Under the pieces are notes generated by a model that had not been told where the DNA came from, did no database searches, and was given only the letters and a program-made list of their open reading frames with translations. Positions 35,468-46,518 of a stretch of 55,907 nucleotides of DNA are shown piece after piece (within the stretch, counting starts at the first letter, position 1; each line of letters starts with the position of its first letter). Source of the DNA: Mesorhizobium sp. (GTDB lineage Bacteria; Pseudomonadota; Alphaproteobacteria; Rhizobiales; Rhizobiaceae); contig NZ_JAEULZ010000027.1 in assembly GCF_016793485.1 (NCBI RefSeq), positions 1-55,907 on the forward strand, read 5' to 3'. A program made the position numbers and the translations under genes.

Positions 35468-36742
35468 ATGGCGCGCATTGTGATGAAATTTGGCGGAACC
35501 TCGGTGGCCGACATCGGCCGCATCCGCAATGTCGCGCGCCACGTCAAACGCGAGGTCGACGCCGGCCATCAGGTCGCAGTCGTCGTTTCGGCCATGTCCG
35601 GCAAGACGAACGAGCTTGTCGCCTGGGTTCAGGACGCTTCGAAGGCCGAAGGATCGAACTTCAACATCTACGACGCCCGCGAATACGACGCCGTTGTGGC
35701 GTCCGGCGAGCAGGTCACGTCGGGCCTCCTGGCGCTGGTCCTGCAGGCGATGGGTATCCACGCCCGCTCGTGGCAGGGCTGGCAGATCCCCATCAAGACC
35801 GACAACGCGCACGGCGCGGCCCGCATCGAGGATATAGACGGTTCCTTCCTGGTTCAGCGGTTCAACGAGGGCCAGGTCGCCGTCATCGCCGGTTTCCAGG
35901 GCATCGCGCCAGACAATCGCATCGCCACGCTCGGTCGCGGCGGTTCCGACACCAGCGCGGTGGCGATCGCCGCCGCCGTCAAGGCCGACCGCTGCGACAT
36001 CTATACGGACGTGGACGGCGTCTACACGACCGACCCGCGCATCGAGCCGAAGGCGCGCCGCCTGCCGAAGATTTCCTTCGAGGAAATGCTCGAGATGGCC
36101 TCGCTTGGCGCCAAGGTGCTGCAGGTTCGTTCGGTCGAGCTTGCGATGGTTCACAAGGTGCGCACCTTCGTGCGCTCCTCTTTCGATGACCCGGATGCGC
36201 CGGGAATGGGCGATCTCCTGAATCCGCCCGGAACGCTCATTTGCGACGAGGATGAAATCGTGGAACAGCAGGTCGTCACCGGTATCGCCTACGCCAAGGA
36301 CGAAGCGCAAATCTCGCTGAGGCGCGTGGCCGACAGGCCCGGCGTCGCGGGCGGCATCTTTGGGCCACTGGCAGAGGCCAACATCAACGTCGACATGATC
36401 GTCCAGAACATCTCCGAGGACGGCAAGTCGACCGACATGACCTTCACGGTGCCTTCCGGCGATGTCGCCAAGGCGCTTTCCGTGCTTGAAAAGGTCAAGC
36501 AGACGGTAGGCTTCGATGTCCTCCAGCATGACGAAGGCATGTCCAAGGTGTCGGTCATCGGCATCGGCATGCGCAGCCATGCGGGCGTTGCGGCGACCGC
36601 CTTCCAGGCGTTGGCAGAGAAGTCGATCAACATCCGGGCCATCACCACGTCCGAGATCAAGATATCGATCCTGATCGACGGCCCCTATACGGAACTTGCC
36701 GTGCGGACTTTGCATTCCGTCTACGGGCTGGATAAGCACTAG
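35468..36742 (+). CDS. lysC: aspartate kinase
   Basis: A 424-aa kinase for the first step of the aspartate pathway (lysine, threonine, methionine, diaminopimelate). The N-terminus is MARIVMKFGGTSVADIGRI, followed by TLGRGGSDTSAVAIAAAVKA and CDIYTDVDGVYTTDPR. Two C-terminal ACT domains include SLRRVADRPGVAGGIFGPLA and GIGMRSHAGVAATAFQALAE, which bind the feedback inhibitor. The long open frame starting at 35336 is not used because the kinase core begins at the ATG at 35468. No lysine riboswitch is visible upstream. It is followed by ptsP, as in other Rhizobiales. Confidence 0.96.
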   Translation: MARIVMKFGGTSVADIGRIRNVARHVKREVDAGHQVAVVVSAMSGKTNELVAWVQDASKAEGSNFNIYDAREYDAVVASGEQVTSGLLALVLQAMGIHARSWQGWQIPIKTDNAHGAARIEDIDGSFLVQRFNEGQVAVIAGFQGIAPDNRIATLGRGGSDTSAVAIAAAVKADRCDIYTDVDGVYTTDPRIEPKARRLPKISFEEMLEMASLGAKVLQVRSVELAMVHKVRTFVRSSFDDPDAPGMGDLLNPPGTLICDEDEIVEQQVVTGIAYAKDEAQISLRRVADRPGVAGGIFGPLAEANINVDMIVQNISEDGKSTDMTFTVPSGDVAKALSVLEKVKQTVGFDVLQHDEGMSKVSVIGIGMRSHAGVAATAFQALAEKSINIRAITTSEIKISILIDGPYTELAVRTLHSVYGLDKH

Positions 36743-36829
36743 CTTACACGTCTATTCTGTTTGCGCCGGAATCATCCGGCATCGGAGGTTTCGGGCGCGT
36801 TTTTGCCCTTGCCTATGGAGAGCCGCTTG

Positions 36830-39100
36830 ATGCGTGACATGGCCTCGGGCCCGCGCGTTCTTCTGAAACGGCTCCGCGAGTTGATGGCGGAGGCGATCGA
36901 GCCGCAGGAGCGGCTCGATCGAATCGTGCACGACATCGCCCAGAACATGGTCGCCGAGGTCTGCTCGCTCTATGTGCTGCGCGCCGATTCCGTGCTCGAG
37001 CTCTACGCTACAGAGGGCCTGAAGCGCGAATCCGTCCACCTTGCCCAGTTGAAGCTTGGCGAGGGTCTCGTCGGCACCATCGCGGCGTCGGCGCGGGCGC
37101 TGAACCTGTCGGAAGCCCAGCAGCACCCTGCCTTCGCCTATCTGCCGGAGACGGGCGAGGAGATCTACAACTCCTTCCTCGGCGTGCCGGTGCTCAGGGC
37201 AGGGCGCACGCTTGGCGTCCTGGTGGTGCAGAACCGCACGCAGCGCCAGTACCGCGACGATGAGGTCGAGGCGCTGGAAACGGCCGCCATGGTGATCGCC
37301 GAGATGATCGCAGCGGGCGAGCTGACGCGCCTCACGCGCCCCGGCCTCGAACTCGACCTTCGCCGTCCCGTAAGCTTCACCGGCAACTCCTTCAACGAAG
37401 GCATCGGCCTCGGCCATGTCGTCCTGCACGAGCCGCGTATCGTCGTCACCAACCTCTTCAACGAGGATTCCGACGAGGAGATGCGCCGGCTCGAGGCCGC
37501 GCTTGGTTCGCTGCGCCTGTCCATCGACGACATGCTGTCCCGCCGCGATGTCGCCTTCGAGGGCGAGCACCGCGCCGTGCTCGAAGCCTACCGCATGTTC
37601 GCCAACGATCAGGGCTGGGTGCGTAGGCTGGACGAGGCCGTGCGCAACGGCCTGACGGCCGAGGCAGCGGTGGAGAAGGTGCAGAGCGACATGCGCGCGC
37701 GCATGATGCACATGACTGATCCCTATCTGCGCGAGCGGATGAGCGATTTCGATGATCTCGCCAACCGCCTGCTGCGCATGCTGCTCGGCCGTAGCCCCGA
37801 CGACGTCGCCGCCGCCTTGCCCAAGGACGCGATTGTCGTCGCGCGCTCCATGGGGGCGGCCGAACTGCTCGACTATCCGCGTGAGAAGCTGCGCGGCCTC
37901 GTGCTGGAAGACGGCGCCGCCACCAGCCATGTGGTCATCGTTGCGCGCGCCATGGGCATCCCTGTCGCCGGCCAGGTCAAGGGCGCGGTTTCCATGTCGG
38001 AAAACAGCGACGCCATCATCGTCGATGGCGACGAGGGCGTCATCCATTTGCGCCCGCAGTCCGATCTTGAAGCCGCCTATGCCGAAAAAGTTCGCTTCCG
38101 CGCCCGTAGGCAGGAACTCTACCGCGAATTGCGCAAGAAGCCGTCGGACAGCAAGGATGGCGTGCATGTCGATCTCCTGATGAACGCCGGGCTGGCGGTC
38201 GACCTGCCGCAGCTCAACGAATCCGGGGCCGCGGGCATCGGGCTTTTCCGCACCGAGCTTCAGTTCATGGTCGCGTCCACCTTTCCGCGCGCCGAAGCGC
38301 AGGAAGGCCTCTATCGCGATGTGCTGGATGCGGCGCAGGGCAAGCCAGTTACCTTCCGCACCATCGACATCGGCGGCGACAAGATACTCCCCTATTTCAA
38401 GAACATCGCGCATGAGGAAAATCCCGCGCTCGGCTGGCGCGCGATCCGCCTGACGCTCGACCGCCCGGGCCTGTTGCGCACGCAGATCCGCGCGCTGCTC
38501 AAGGCGGCGGGCGGGCGCGAACTGCGCCTCATGCTGCCGATGGTAACCGTGCTTTCGGAGGTCGCGCAGGCCCGCGAGATCATCGACAAGGAAGTGCGCC
38601 ATCTCTCCCGCTTCGCGCACCACCTGCCGACGCGCCTCAAGCTCGGCGCCATGTTGGAGGTTCCCGCGCTGCTTTGGCAGCTCGACGAATTGATGCAGGC
38701 TGTCGATTTCGTCTCCGTCGGCTCGAACGACCTGTTCCAGTTCGTCATGGCGGTGGATCGTGGCAACACCCAGCTTGCCGACCGTTTTGATACGCTCTCG
38801 GTGCCGTTCCTGCGCGTGCTGAAGCAGATCGCCGACGCTGGCGCGCGCAATCATACGCAGGTCACCCTCTGCGGCGAGCTCGCCGGCAAGCCCATATCCG
38901 CCATGGCGCTGATCGGCCTCGGCTTCCGTTCGATTTCGATGTCGCCGGCCTCGATCGGCCCGGTCAAGGCGATGCTGACGGAACTGCCCGTCGAGGAGCT
39001 GACGAAGTTCTTCGACGAGAACCTTGCCGGCAACGCCGCCAACCTTCCCATGCGCGCGCTCCTGCAGGCCTTCGCCGACGACCGCGGCATTCCTCTATAG
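36830..39100 (+). CDS. ptsP: phosphoenolpyruvate-protein phosphotransferase of the nitrogen PTS (EI-Ntr)
   Basis: A 756-aa protein. An N-terminal GAF domain (about residues 20-160) is followed by the enzyme I core. The phosphorylated His is His367 in GAATSHVVIVARAMG. The PEP-binding barrel has GIGLFRTELQFM and DFVSVGSNDLFQFVMAVDR, and the catalytic Cys is Cys681 in TLCGELAGK. EI-Ntr starts a phosphorelay to NPr and EIIA-Ntr that tunes nitrogen, potassium and stress responses. The ATG at 36830 has GGAGAG 9 nt upstream. The stop is 4 bp from the end of a convergent VapC gene. Confidence 0.95.
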   Translation: MRDMASGPRVLLKRLRELMAEAIEPQERLDRIVHDIAQNMVAEVCSLYVLRADSVLELYATEGLKRESVHLAQLKLGEGLVGTIAASARALNLSEAQQHPAFAYLPETGEEIYNSFLGVPVLRAGRTLGVLVVQNRTQRQYRDDEVEALETAAMVIAEMIAAGELTRLTRPGLELDLRRPVSFTGNSFNEGIGLGHVVLHEPRIVVTNLFNEDSDEEMRRLEAALGSLRLSIDDMLSRRDVAFEGEHRAVLEAYRMFANDQGWVRRLDEAVRNGLTAEAAVEKVQSDMRARMMHMTDPYLRERMSDFDDLANRLLRMLLGRSPDDVAAALPKDAIVVARSMGAAELLDYPREKLRGLVLEDGAATSHVVIVARAMGIPVAGQVKGAVSMSENSDAIIVDGDEGVIHLRPQSDLEAAYAEKVRFRARRQELYRELRKKPSDSKDGVHVDLLMNAGLAVDLPQLNESGAAGIGLFRTELQFMVASTFPRAEAQEGLYRDVLDAAQGKPVTFRTIDIGGDKILPYFKNIAHEENPALGWRAIRLTLDRPGLLRTQIRALLKAAGGRELRLMLPMVTVLSEVAQAREIIDKEVRHLSRFAHHLPTRLKLGAMLEVPALLWQLDELMQAVDFVSVGSNDLFQFVMAVDRGNTQLADRFDTLSVPFLRVLKQIADAGARNHTQVTLCGELAGKPISAMALIGLGFRSISMSPASIGPVKAMLTELPVEELTKFFDENLAGNAANLPMRALLQAFADDRGIPL

Positions 39101-39104
39101 CCTA

Positions 39105-39509
39105 TCAGGCTGTCCAGTCTTCCAGCCGCAAATTCGCTACTCGTCGGAATTCACCTAGATTGTTCGTAACCAGAGTTGCGCTGCGATGTCGTGCCTGACC
39201 GGCAATCAACACATCGTAGGGACCGATCGGCGTGCCGTTTCGTGCCAGGTCTGCACGGATTTCTCCCGCCGCATGTGCGTCGCCTTGATCGAAATCCACT
39301 ATCACCAGATCTGTAAACAGGAGCCGCAGCGTTTCGAGGTTATGCGCGACTTTCTGGCTCTTGTAGGCGCCGAAATAGAGTTCGTGCGCAACAACGGAGC
39401 TGACGCCCACCGCGCCCGGCTCGATGCGATCCAGCCGCTCCAGCGCGACGCCCGACTTGCCGCCGACAAGCGCAATCACGGTATTCGTGTCGAGCAGGTA
39501 TTCGATCAC
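39105..39509 (-). CDS. vapC: VapC-type toxin (PIN-domain ribonuclease)
   Basis: A 134-aa PIN nuclease (FitB/VapC style) with a GTG start: MIEYLLDTNTVIALVGGK, SSVVAHELYFGAYKS, GPYDVLIAGQARHRSATLVTNNLGEF split over the C-terminal half. The acidic residues are Asp7, Glu43 and Asp99, with the conserved TNN following. It is coupled to the antitoxin by a GTGA overlap. It is unrelated in sequence to the VapC at 32.6 kb, and ends 4 bp from the ptsP stop on the other strand. All core acidic residues are intact. Confidence 0.93.
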   Translation of the reverse strand: MIEYLLDTNTVIALVGGKSGVALERLDRIEPGAVGVSSVVAHELYFGAYKSQKVAHNLETLRLLFTDLVIVDFDQGDAHAAGEIRADLARNGTPIGPYDVLIAGQARHRSATLVTNNLGEFRRVANLRLEDWTA

Positions 39510-39766
39510 CGGAATGCACCGTCGAGACCGGGCCTCTCCTGTTCATCGGGCTGCTCGCGCCCATCCTGCAGGAAGTCGGCGCTGAACCCCCGGTCCACTG
39601 CGGCGCGCAGGGACGCCCAGCGAGCATCCTGCCTTACGTGCGGTCGCAGGATAAGGGCATCCCCCTCCCTGGAAACCTCGACCTCATCAACGTCGAGACG
39701 GAATTCCTTCGGCAGGCGGACTGCTTGGGAGTTTCCGGATTTGAACACGCGAGCATAACGCGGCAT
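39506..39766 (-). CDS. vapB: VapB-type antitoxin (AbrB/SpoVT fold)
   Basis: An 86-aa antitoxin with a swapped-hairpin AbrB DNA-binding domain at its N-terminus: RYARVFKSGNSQAVRLPKEF, then VDEVEVSREGDALILRP. The acidic C-terminal tail (ADFLQDGREQPDEQERPG) should bind and block VapC. The ATG at 39766 has GGAG 8 nt upstream, in preference to a TTG two codons before it. It overlaps vapC by 4 bp. Upstream, two palindromes probably act as its operator. Confidence 0.9.
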   Translation of the reverse strand: MPRYARVFKSGNSQAVRLPKEFRLDVDEVEVSREGDALILRPHVRQDARWASLRAAVDRGFSADFLQDGREQPDEQERPGLDGAFR

Positions 39767-39782
39767 CGTCAAATCTCCAAAA

Positions 39783-39806
39783 CGTATATACTTTTCCGTA
39801 TATACT
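39783..39806 (-). promoter_or_regulatory. tandem palindromes upstream of the second vapBC module
   Basis: CGTATATACT occurs twice, at 39783-39792 and 39797-39806. Each holds the perfect 8-bp palindrome GTATATAC (39784-39791, 39798-39805), spaced 14 bp apart. They begin 18 bp upstream of the vapB ATG in an otherwise GC-rich genome. A VapB dimer pair could occupy both sites to repress the module. Confidence 0.75.
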
Positions 39807-39887
39807 CTTTAGGGCTTGCAGTGACAAGGCATGACGCCGATCTGGTGCCCCGTTGAGCTTTCTCGCGATCTTCGATAATGCGCCGCG

Positions 39888-40964
39888 ATGATCTCTCTTC
39901 CACGCGACCGTATGGACCAGCTCGTCAAGCGTTTCGACATGCTCGAGGCGCAGATGGCGGCCGGGCCAGATGCGGATGCCTATGTGAAGATGGCTTCGGA
40001 ATATTCCGAGCTTCAGGACATCGCCGGCAAGATTCGCGAACTGTTCAAGGCCGAGGGCGAGCTTGCGGACCTCGAGGCCATGGTGGCCGACAAGTCCACC
40101 GACGCCGAGATGCGGTCTCTTGCCGAGGCCGACCTGCCTGATGTCGAGAAACGAATCGAGGCCTTGCGTCAGGATCTCCAGATACTGCTCCTGCCGAAGG
40201 ACGCGGCTGACGAGCGGAACGCCATCCTCGAAATCCGCGCCGGCACCGGTGGCGATGAGGCGGCAATCTTCGCCGGTGACCTGTTTCGCATGTACGAGCG
40301 CTACGCCGCCGACCACGGCTGGCGCATGGAGCTGATGTCGGCGAGCGATGGCGACGCCGGCGGCTACAAGGAAATCATCGCCAGCGTCTCCGGCAAGGGC
40401 GTCTTCGCAAAGCTCAAATTCGAGTCCGGCGTCCATCGCGTGCAGCGCGTTCCGGCCACCGAGGCGCAGGGGCGCATACACACCTCGGCCGCTACGGTGG
40501 CGGTCATGCCCGAGGCCGAAGAGGTCGACATCGACATCCGGCCCGAGGACATCCGCATCGATACGACGCGCGCCTCGAGCTCGGGCGGCCAGCATGCCAA
40601 CACCACCGAGACCGCGGTTCGCATCCTCCACATTCCGACCGGCATCATCGTCGTCCAGGCCGAGAAGTCCCAGCACCAGAACCGTGCTCGCGCCATGCAG
40701 GTGCTGCGCGCACGTCTCTACGATCTCGAGCGGTCGCGGGCCGATCAGGAGCGCTCCGACGCACGCAAGCTGCAGGTCGGATCGGGCGATCGCTCCGAGC
40801 GCATCCGTACCTACAATTTTCCTCAGGGGCGCGTTACAGACCACCGCATCAACCTGACGCTCTACAAGCTCGACCGGGTGATGCTGGGCGAGCTGGACGA
40901 AGTGATCAACGCGCTGATCGCGGACCATCAGTCGAAGCTGCTGGCGGCGGAAGGAACCAACTGA
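39888..40964 (+). CDS. prfA: peptide chain release factor 1
   Basis: A 358-aa class I release factor that terminates at UAA and UAG. The GGQ motif is Gly233-Gly234-Gln235 in [15 protein letters not shown]. The stop-codon recognition tripeptide of RF1 is PAT in [14 protein letters not shown]. The N-terminal helical part begins [19 protein letters not shown]. The Gln of GGQ is the target of PrmC, encoded two genes downstream. The upstream 120 bp are shared with the divergent vapBC operator. Confidence 0.97.
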   Translation: MISLPRDRMDQLVKRFDMLEAQMAAGPDADAYVKMASEYSELQDIAGKIRELFKAEGELADLEAMVADKSTDAEMRSLAEADLPDVEKRIEALRQDLQILLLPKDAADERNAILEIRAGTGGDEAAIFAGDLFRMYERYAADHGWRMELMSASDGDAGGYKEIIASVSGKGVFAKLKFESGVHRVQRVPATEAQGRIHTSAATVAVMPEAEEVDIDIRPEDIRIDTTRASSSGGQHANTTETAVRILHIPTGIIVVQAEKSQHQNRARAMQVLRARLYDLERSRADQERSDARKLQVGSGDRSERIRTYNFPQGRVTDHRINLTLYKLDRVMLGELDEVINALIADHQSKLLAAEGTN

Positions 40965-40990
40965 TCGCTTAGTCCTCCGGGAGAATCTTC

Positions 40991-41455
40991 GTGGCAAAGA
41001 GAGTTCGCATTGGCGATATCATGCAGATGTTGTCGTCGGAGGGTGTCTCGTATGCCCAGATAACCCACAAGCATCCGGATTTTGGTTTCCTTATCAGGGT
41101 GATGCCTGGCGCCTATGATAGAATGCCTGAAAACCTTTCGGTCGTCGTAGATCAGGAGCCGCAGTTTAGTACATTCCTAGCGGTTCAATCCGCCGTAAAC
41201 GCTCAGGTTTTCGCGATAGTTGGCAATGTACCTGTAGCGGCGAGGAACGAAAGGTTTCCCATTTTTCGTGTCACGATCTACGGCAAAGATGGCGCCGTGG
41301 GGCCTTGGTGGCTGTGGGATGGGCAGCAGGAGGTCCGACTAGAGCGCGCTTTGACAGATGCCGAAAGGAAGTATCCGATTCGGAGTATCATCAGCGCTCC
41401 GCTGCTACTCAAGCGGATAGAAACCGGCTACAGGGCCGAAGATCACGACTTCTGA
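40991..41455 (+). CDS. unrecognised 154-aa protein between prfA and prmC
   Basis: Starts at a GTG with GGGAG upstream, 26 bp after prfA. The protein (MAKRVRIGDIMQMLSSEGVS...) has a mixed alpha/beta look, one Trp cluster (GPWWLWDGQQEV), no cysteine, no signal peptide and no TM segment. I cannot assign a family. Codon use is AT-richer than prfA, and the gene interrupts a prfA-prmC pair that is adjacent in many relatives, so acquisition by transfer is likely. An immunity- or defence-associated protein is possible but unsupported. Coding is credible because of the ribosome site and tight fit to both neighbours. Confidence 0.7.
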   Translation: MAKRVRIGDIMQMLSSEGVSYAQITHKHPDFGFLIRVMPGAYDRMPENLSVVVDQEPQFSTFLAVQSAVNAQVFAIVGNVPVAARNERFPIFRVTIYGKDGAVGPWWLWDGQQEVRLERALTDAERKYPIRSIISAPLLLKRIETGYRAEDHDF

Positions 41456-41464
41456 GAGCGCCCG

Positions 41465-42334
41465 TTGCCGCAGGAAACGAAATCGCTGTCCTCGGTGGAG
41501 CGAGGTATACGAACGCGACTGCGCGATGCAGGAATTGCGACGCCGGAACTTGATGCACGCCTTATCGTCGAACATTTAACAGGTTTCTCACTTCGAGATT
41601 TTATAATCTCGGGAGACACGGCAATTGCCGGCGATGTTGTCGAAAGGCTTGAATTTGCGACCTCCCGTCGCATTGCTGGGGAACCGGTTCATCGAATCAT
41701 AGGCTTTCGCGAATTCTACGGCCTGAAGCTTTTTCTCTCTTCTGAAACGCTGGAACCCCGCCCGGACACCGAAACGCTCGTCGATGCGGTCCTTCCTCGT
41801 CTGCGCCAGATTGTCGCCAGGCAAGGCGTTTGCCGTATTCTCGATCTGGGCACCGGCACGGGCGCAATAGCGCTCGCCCTGCTTGCCGAAGTGCCGCAAG
41901 CGCACGCGACAGCCGTCGATATCTCCTCGGATGCGCTCACTACTGCAACGCGCAACGCCTTGGAAAACGGGCTTTCCGACCGTTTTCAGCTCGTCCAATC
42001 CGACTGGTTCGAAAAAATTTCGGGCGCCTTCCATGCAATTGTCTCAAACCCGCCCTACATAAGTACCGAAGAGCTTGTGACCTTGCAGGATGAGGTCAGG
42101 AAACATGATCCGGCGAAGGCCCTCGATGGCGGGCCGGACGGGCTCGATGCCTACAGGAAGATCGCGGAAGCTTCGCTCGGATATCTTGAGGACGGCGGGT
42201 TCGTCGGCGTCGAGATCGGGCACCGGCAGAAAGCGGACGTTATCCGTCTGTTCGAGGACCGGAGCTACCGTCTCCTGGAAGCGAGGCAGGACTTTGGAGG
42301 CCACGACAGGGCGCTGGTTTTCGCAGGAAAATGA
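41465..42334 (+). CDS. prmC: peptide chain release factor N5-glutamine methyltransferase
   Basis: A 289-aa SAM methyltransferase that modifies the GGQ glutamine of RF1 and RF2. The SAM loop is CRILDLGTGTGAIALALLAE, and the catalytic NPPY is at residues 195-198 in SNPPYIS. The N-terminal helical domain contains DARLIVEHLTG and ends with RRIAGEPVHRIIGFREFYG. The only sensible start is the TTG at 41465, preceded by GAGAG; no ATG occurs in the first 60 codons. The first third of the gene is visibly AT-richer than the genome norm, like the 154-aa gene before it. Confidence 0.93.
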   Translation: MPQETKSLSSVERGIRTRLRDAGIATPELDARLIVEHLTGFSLRDFIISGDTAIAGDVVERLEFATSRRIAGEPVHRIIGFREFYGLKLFLSSETLEPRPDTETLVDAVLPRLRQIVARQGVCRILDLGTGTGAIALALLAEVPQAHATAVDISSDALTTATRNALENGLSDRFQLVQSDWFEKISGAFHAIVSNPPYISTEELVTLQDEVRKHDPAKALDGGPDGLDAYRKIAEASLGYLEDGGFVGVEIGHRQKADVIRLFEDRSYRLLEARQDFGGHDRALVFAGK

Positions 42335-42630
42335 CCCGTATAGCCTGTCACAAAAACCGCTTGGCAAGGATGGCGAATGCGGCTAGGGTCCGGCCAACCG
42401 GATGAGACGAAGCAGGCAGTGCTGTCACCACCGGGTTTTCCAGAGGACAGTCTGCCTTCTTGCGATGACGACGCCCTAGCTTCGTTCAGGGGGATTGTCC
42501 GGCAGTTAAACACGTAACTGGAACGGAAAACGTGGCGCCGACGCAGACGCGGGCGAGCACCGTTAGATCAATGTGGAACAGCGGGCTTCGTCGCTCCGCT
42601 TCCGATGATTTGTGAACCCAAGAGAGACTT

Positions 42631-43434
42631 ATGAGGCCACAACAGCAGAACAGGCGCATGCGCGGCCGCAACGGTGGCGGCAACAACAATAACAACAATA
42701 ACAACAACAATAATAACAACCGCAGGGGGCCGAATCCCCTGACGCGCAATTACGAGAGCAACGGCCCGGATGTGAAGATTCGCGGCTCCGCGCAGCAGAT
42801 CGCCGAAAAATATGCCCAGCTTGCCCGTGATGCGCAGAGCTCCGGCGACCGCGTGATGGCCGAAAACTATCTCCAGCACGCCGAGCACTACAACCGCATC
42901 ATCGCGGCGGCGCAGGCGCAGATGCCGATCCAGAACATCCAGCAACAGCGCGACCCCTCCGAAGAGGACGACGAGGAGCGCGACGAGTTCGACGCCGGCA
43001 ACAATCAAGGACAGCCCGTCCAGAACAACCAGGGCCAGAATGCCGGTTCGCAGGGCGGCGACTACCAGCCGCCGCAGCAGTTCAACGCCGGTTCCGACGA
43101 CGGTTCAGGTCCGCAGCCCGAGATAGAGGGCATGCCCGCCGAGGTCGCGCTCAACCCGGAAGCGGCTGGCGAAGGCAATGGCGCTCCGCGCGAGCGTTCC
43201 TTCAACGGCAACAACGGACATGAGGGTGAGACTCGCGAAGGCGCTCGCCGCAGCAGGCGCCCGCGCCGTGGCGAACGCAGCAGGCCCGACGCCGGCGATG
43301 GTGCAGACGATGCCGGTTCCGGCGAGGGGCTTGCCGCGACGCTGTCGCGCGGCGCTCCGGTGGCTGCTCCGCAGGAACAGCCCGTCGAACCGCAGGCTGG
43401 CGGTGACGCGGCGTTGGCAGACGCCGATAATTGA
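42631..43434 (+). CDS. DUF4167 domain-containing protein with a poly-Asn tract
   Basis: A 267-aa protein. After MRPQQQNRRMRGRNGGG come 13 consecutive Asn residues, then RRGPNPLTRNYESNGPDVKI. The DUF4167 core follows (GSAQQIAEKYAQLARDAQSS, NYLQHAEHYNRIIAAAQAQ). The rest is a long disordered tail rich in Gln, Asn, Gly and acidic residues, ending with an Arg-rich patch (RRSRRPRRGERSR). The basic, low-complexity ends suggest nucleic-acid binding. The family is alphaproteobacterial and its function is not known to me. GAGAG precedes the ATG. It stands between prmC and clpB as in relatives. Confidence 0.92.
   Translation: MRPQQQNRRMRGRNGGGNNNNNNNNNNNNNRRGPNPLTRNYESNGPDVKIRGSAQQIAEKYAQLARDAQSSGDRVMAENYLQHAEHYNRIIAAAQAQMPIQNIQQQRDPSEEDDEERDEFDAGNNQGQPVQNNQGQNAGSQGGDYQPPQQFNAGSDDGSGPQPEIEGMPAEVALNPEAAGEGNGAPRERSFNGNNGHEGETREGARRSRRPRRGERSRPDAGDGADDAGSGEGLAATLSRGAPVAAPQEQPVEPQAGGDAALADADN
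42682..42720 (+). repeat. AAC/AAT trinucleotide repeat coding 13 Asn
   Basis: Thirteen in-frame AAC or AAT codons in a row near the start of the DUF4167 gene. It is a slippage-prone tract in triplet units, so length changes would keep the frame and only alter the Asn count. Confidence 0.95.
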
Positions 43435-43469
43435 TACACGACCCGCGAGGGTTTGGGGTGGTGGTCCGG

Positions 43470-43503
43470 AGCGGCGGAGGCGAAAGTCTCCGCCGCTTTT
43501 TTT
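43470..43503 (+). terminator. rho-independent terminator after the DUF4167 gene
   Basis: A 10-bp perfect stem, AGCGGCGGAG at 43470-43479 with CTCCGCCGCT at 43488-43497, an 8-nt loop and a run of seven T. It separates the prmC-DUF4167 region from clpB. Confidence 0.93.
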
Positions 43504-43527
43504 GTTTATTGACCAGGGTCAAGGCAT

Positions 43528-43556
43528 CTTGAGGAGAACGCAGGGTATACCCATAT
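43528..43556 (+). promoter_or_regulatory. RpoH (sigma-32)-type promoter of clpB
   Basis: CTTGAG at 43528-43533 and CCCATAT at 43550-43556 are separated by 16 bp, close to the heat-shock consensus CTTGAA-N13-17-CCCCATNT. It lies after the upstream terminator and about 95 bp before the clpB ATG, so clpB probably has its own heat-inducible promoter. Confidence 0.8.
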
Positions 43557-43651
43557 CCGCCAGCGATAAGGGCCCTGCTCCGAAGGAGGGGGTCCGTCAA
43601 CCAGCCTGACCGGCGCCGCGAAGCGGGCCGAGAGACGGATAGGAGACAGAT

Positions 43652-46258
<2,607 letters not shown>

Positions 46259-46271
46259 CGCGCCTCTCTTA

Positions 46272-46350
46272 CCTCCCACCTTGCGGGGAAGGTCGGATTG
46301 CCCCGAGCCGTTCTGACGGCGAGACTGGCAATCCGGGTGAGGGGTCTGCC
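46272..46350. repeat. palindromic intergenic repeat after clpB
   Basis: GGATTGCC at 46295-46302 pairs with GGCAATCC at 46327-46334, with an inner GCCG/CGGC pair. The flanks (CCTTGCGGGGAAGG and GGGTGAGGGG) resemble the short dispersed repeats common between genes of rhizobial genomes. It is distinct from the repeat at 12.0 kb. Dispersal cannot be confirmed from this window, where only one copy is seen. Confidence 0.6.
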
Positions 46351-46363
46351 TTGGCCAGCATCG

Positions 46364-46394
46364 AAATGCCCCGTCCTCAGGCGGGGCATTTTTT
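46364..46394 (+). terminator. rho-independent terminator downstream of clpB
   Basis: AAATGCCCCG at 46364-46373 pairs perfectly with CGGGGCATTT at 46382-46391 across an 8-nt loop, and the T tract continues to 46394. It lies about 105 bp past the clpB stop, after the palindromic repeat. Confidence 0.88.
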
Positions 46395-46518
46395 GACCGA
46401 ACGGCTGCGGCCGACGCGCTGCGGCCTCGCTCTTTACCGTAAGTTACTTCCGCCTGCCCGCCCTCCCGTGCCAGTTCCAGCCGCTCGCCTCTGGAACGGC
46501 GATCACGGAGGTAAGTCT

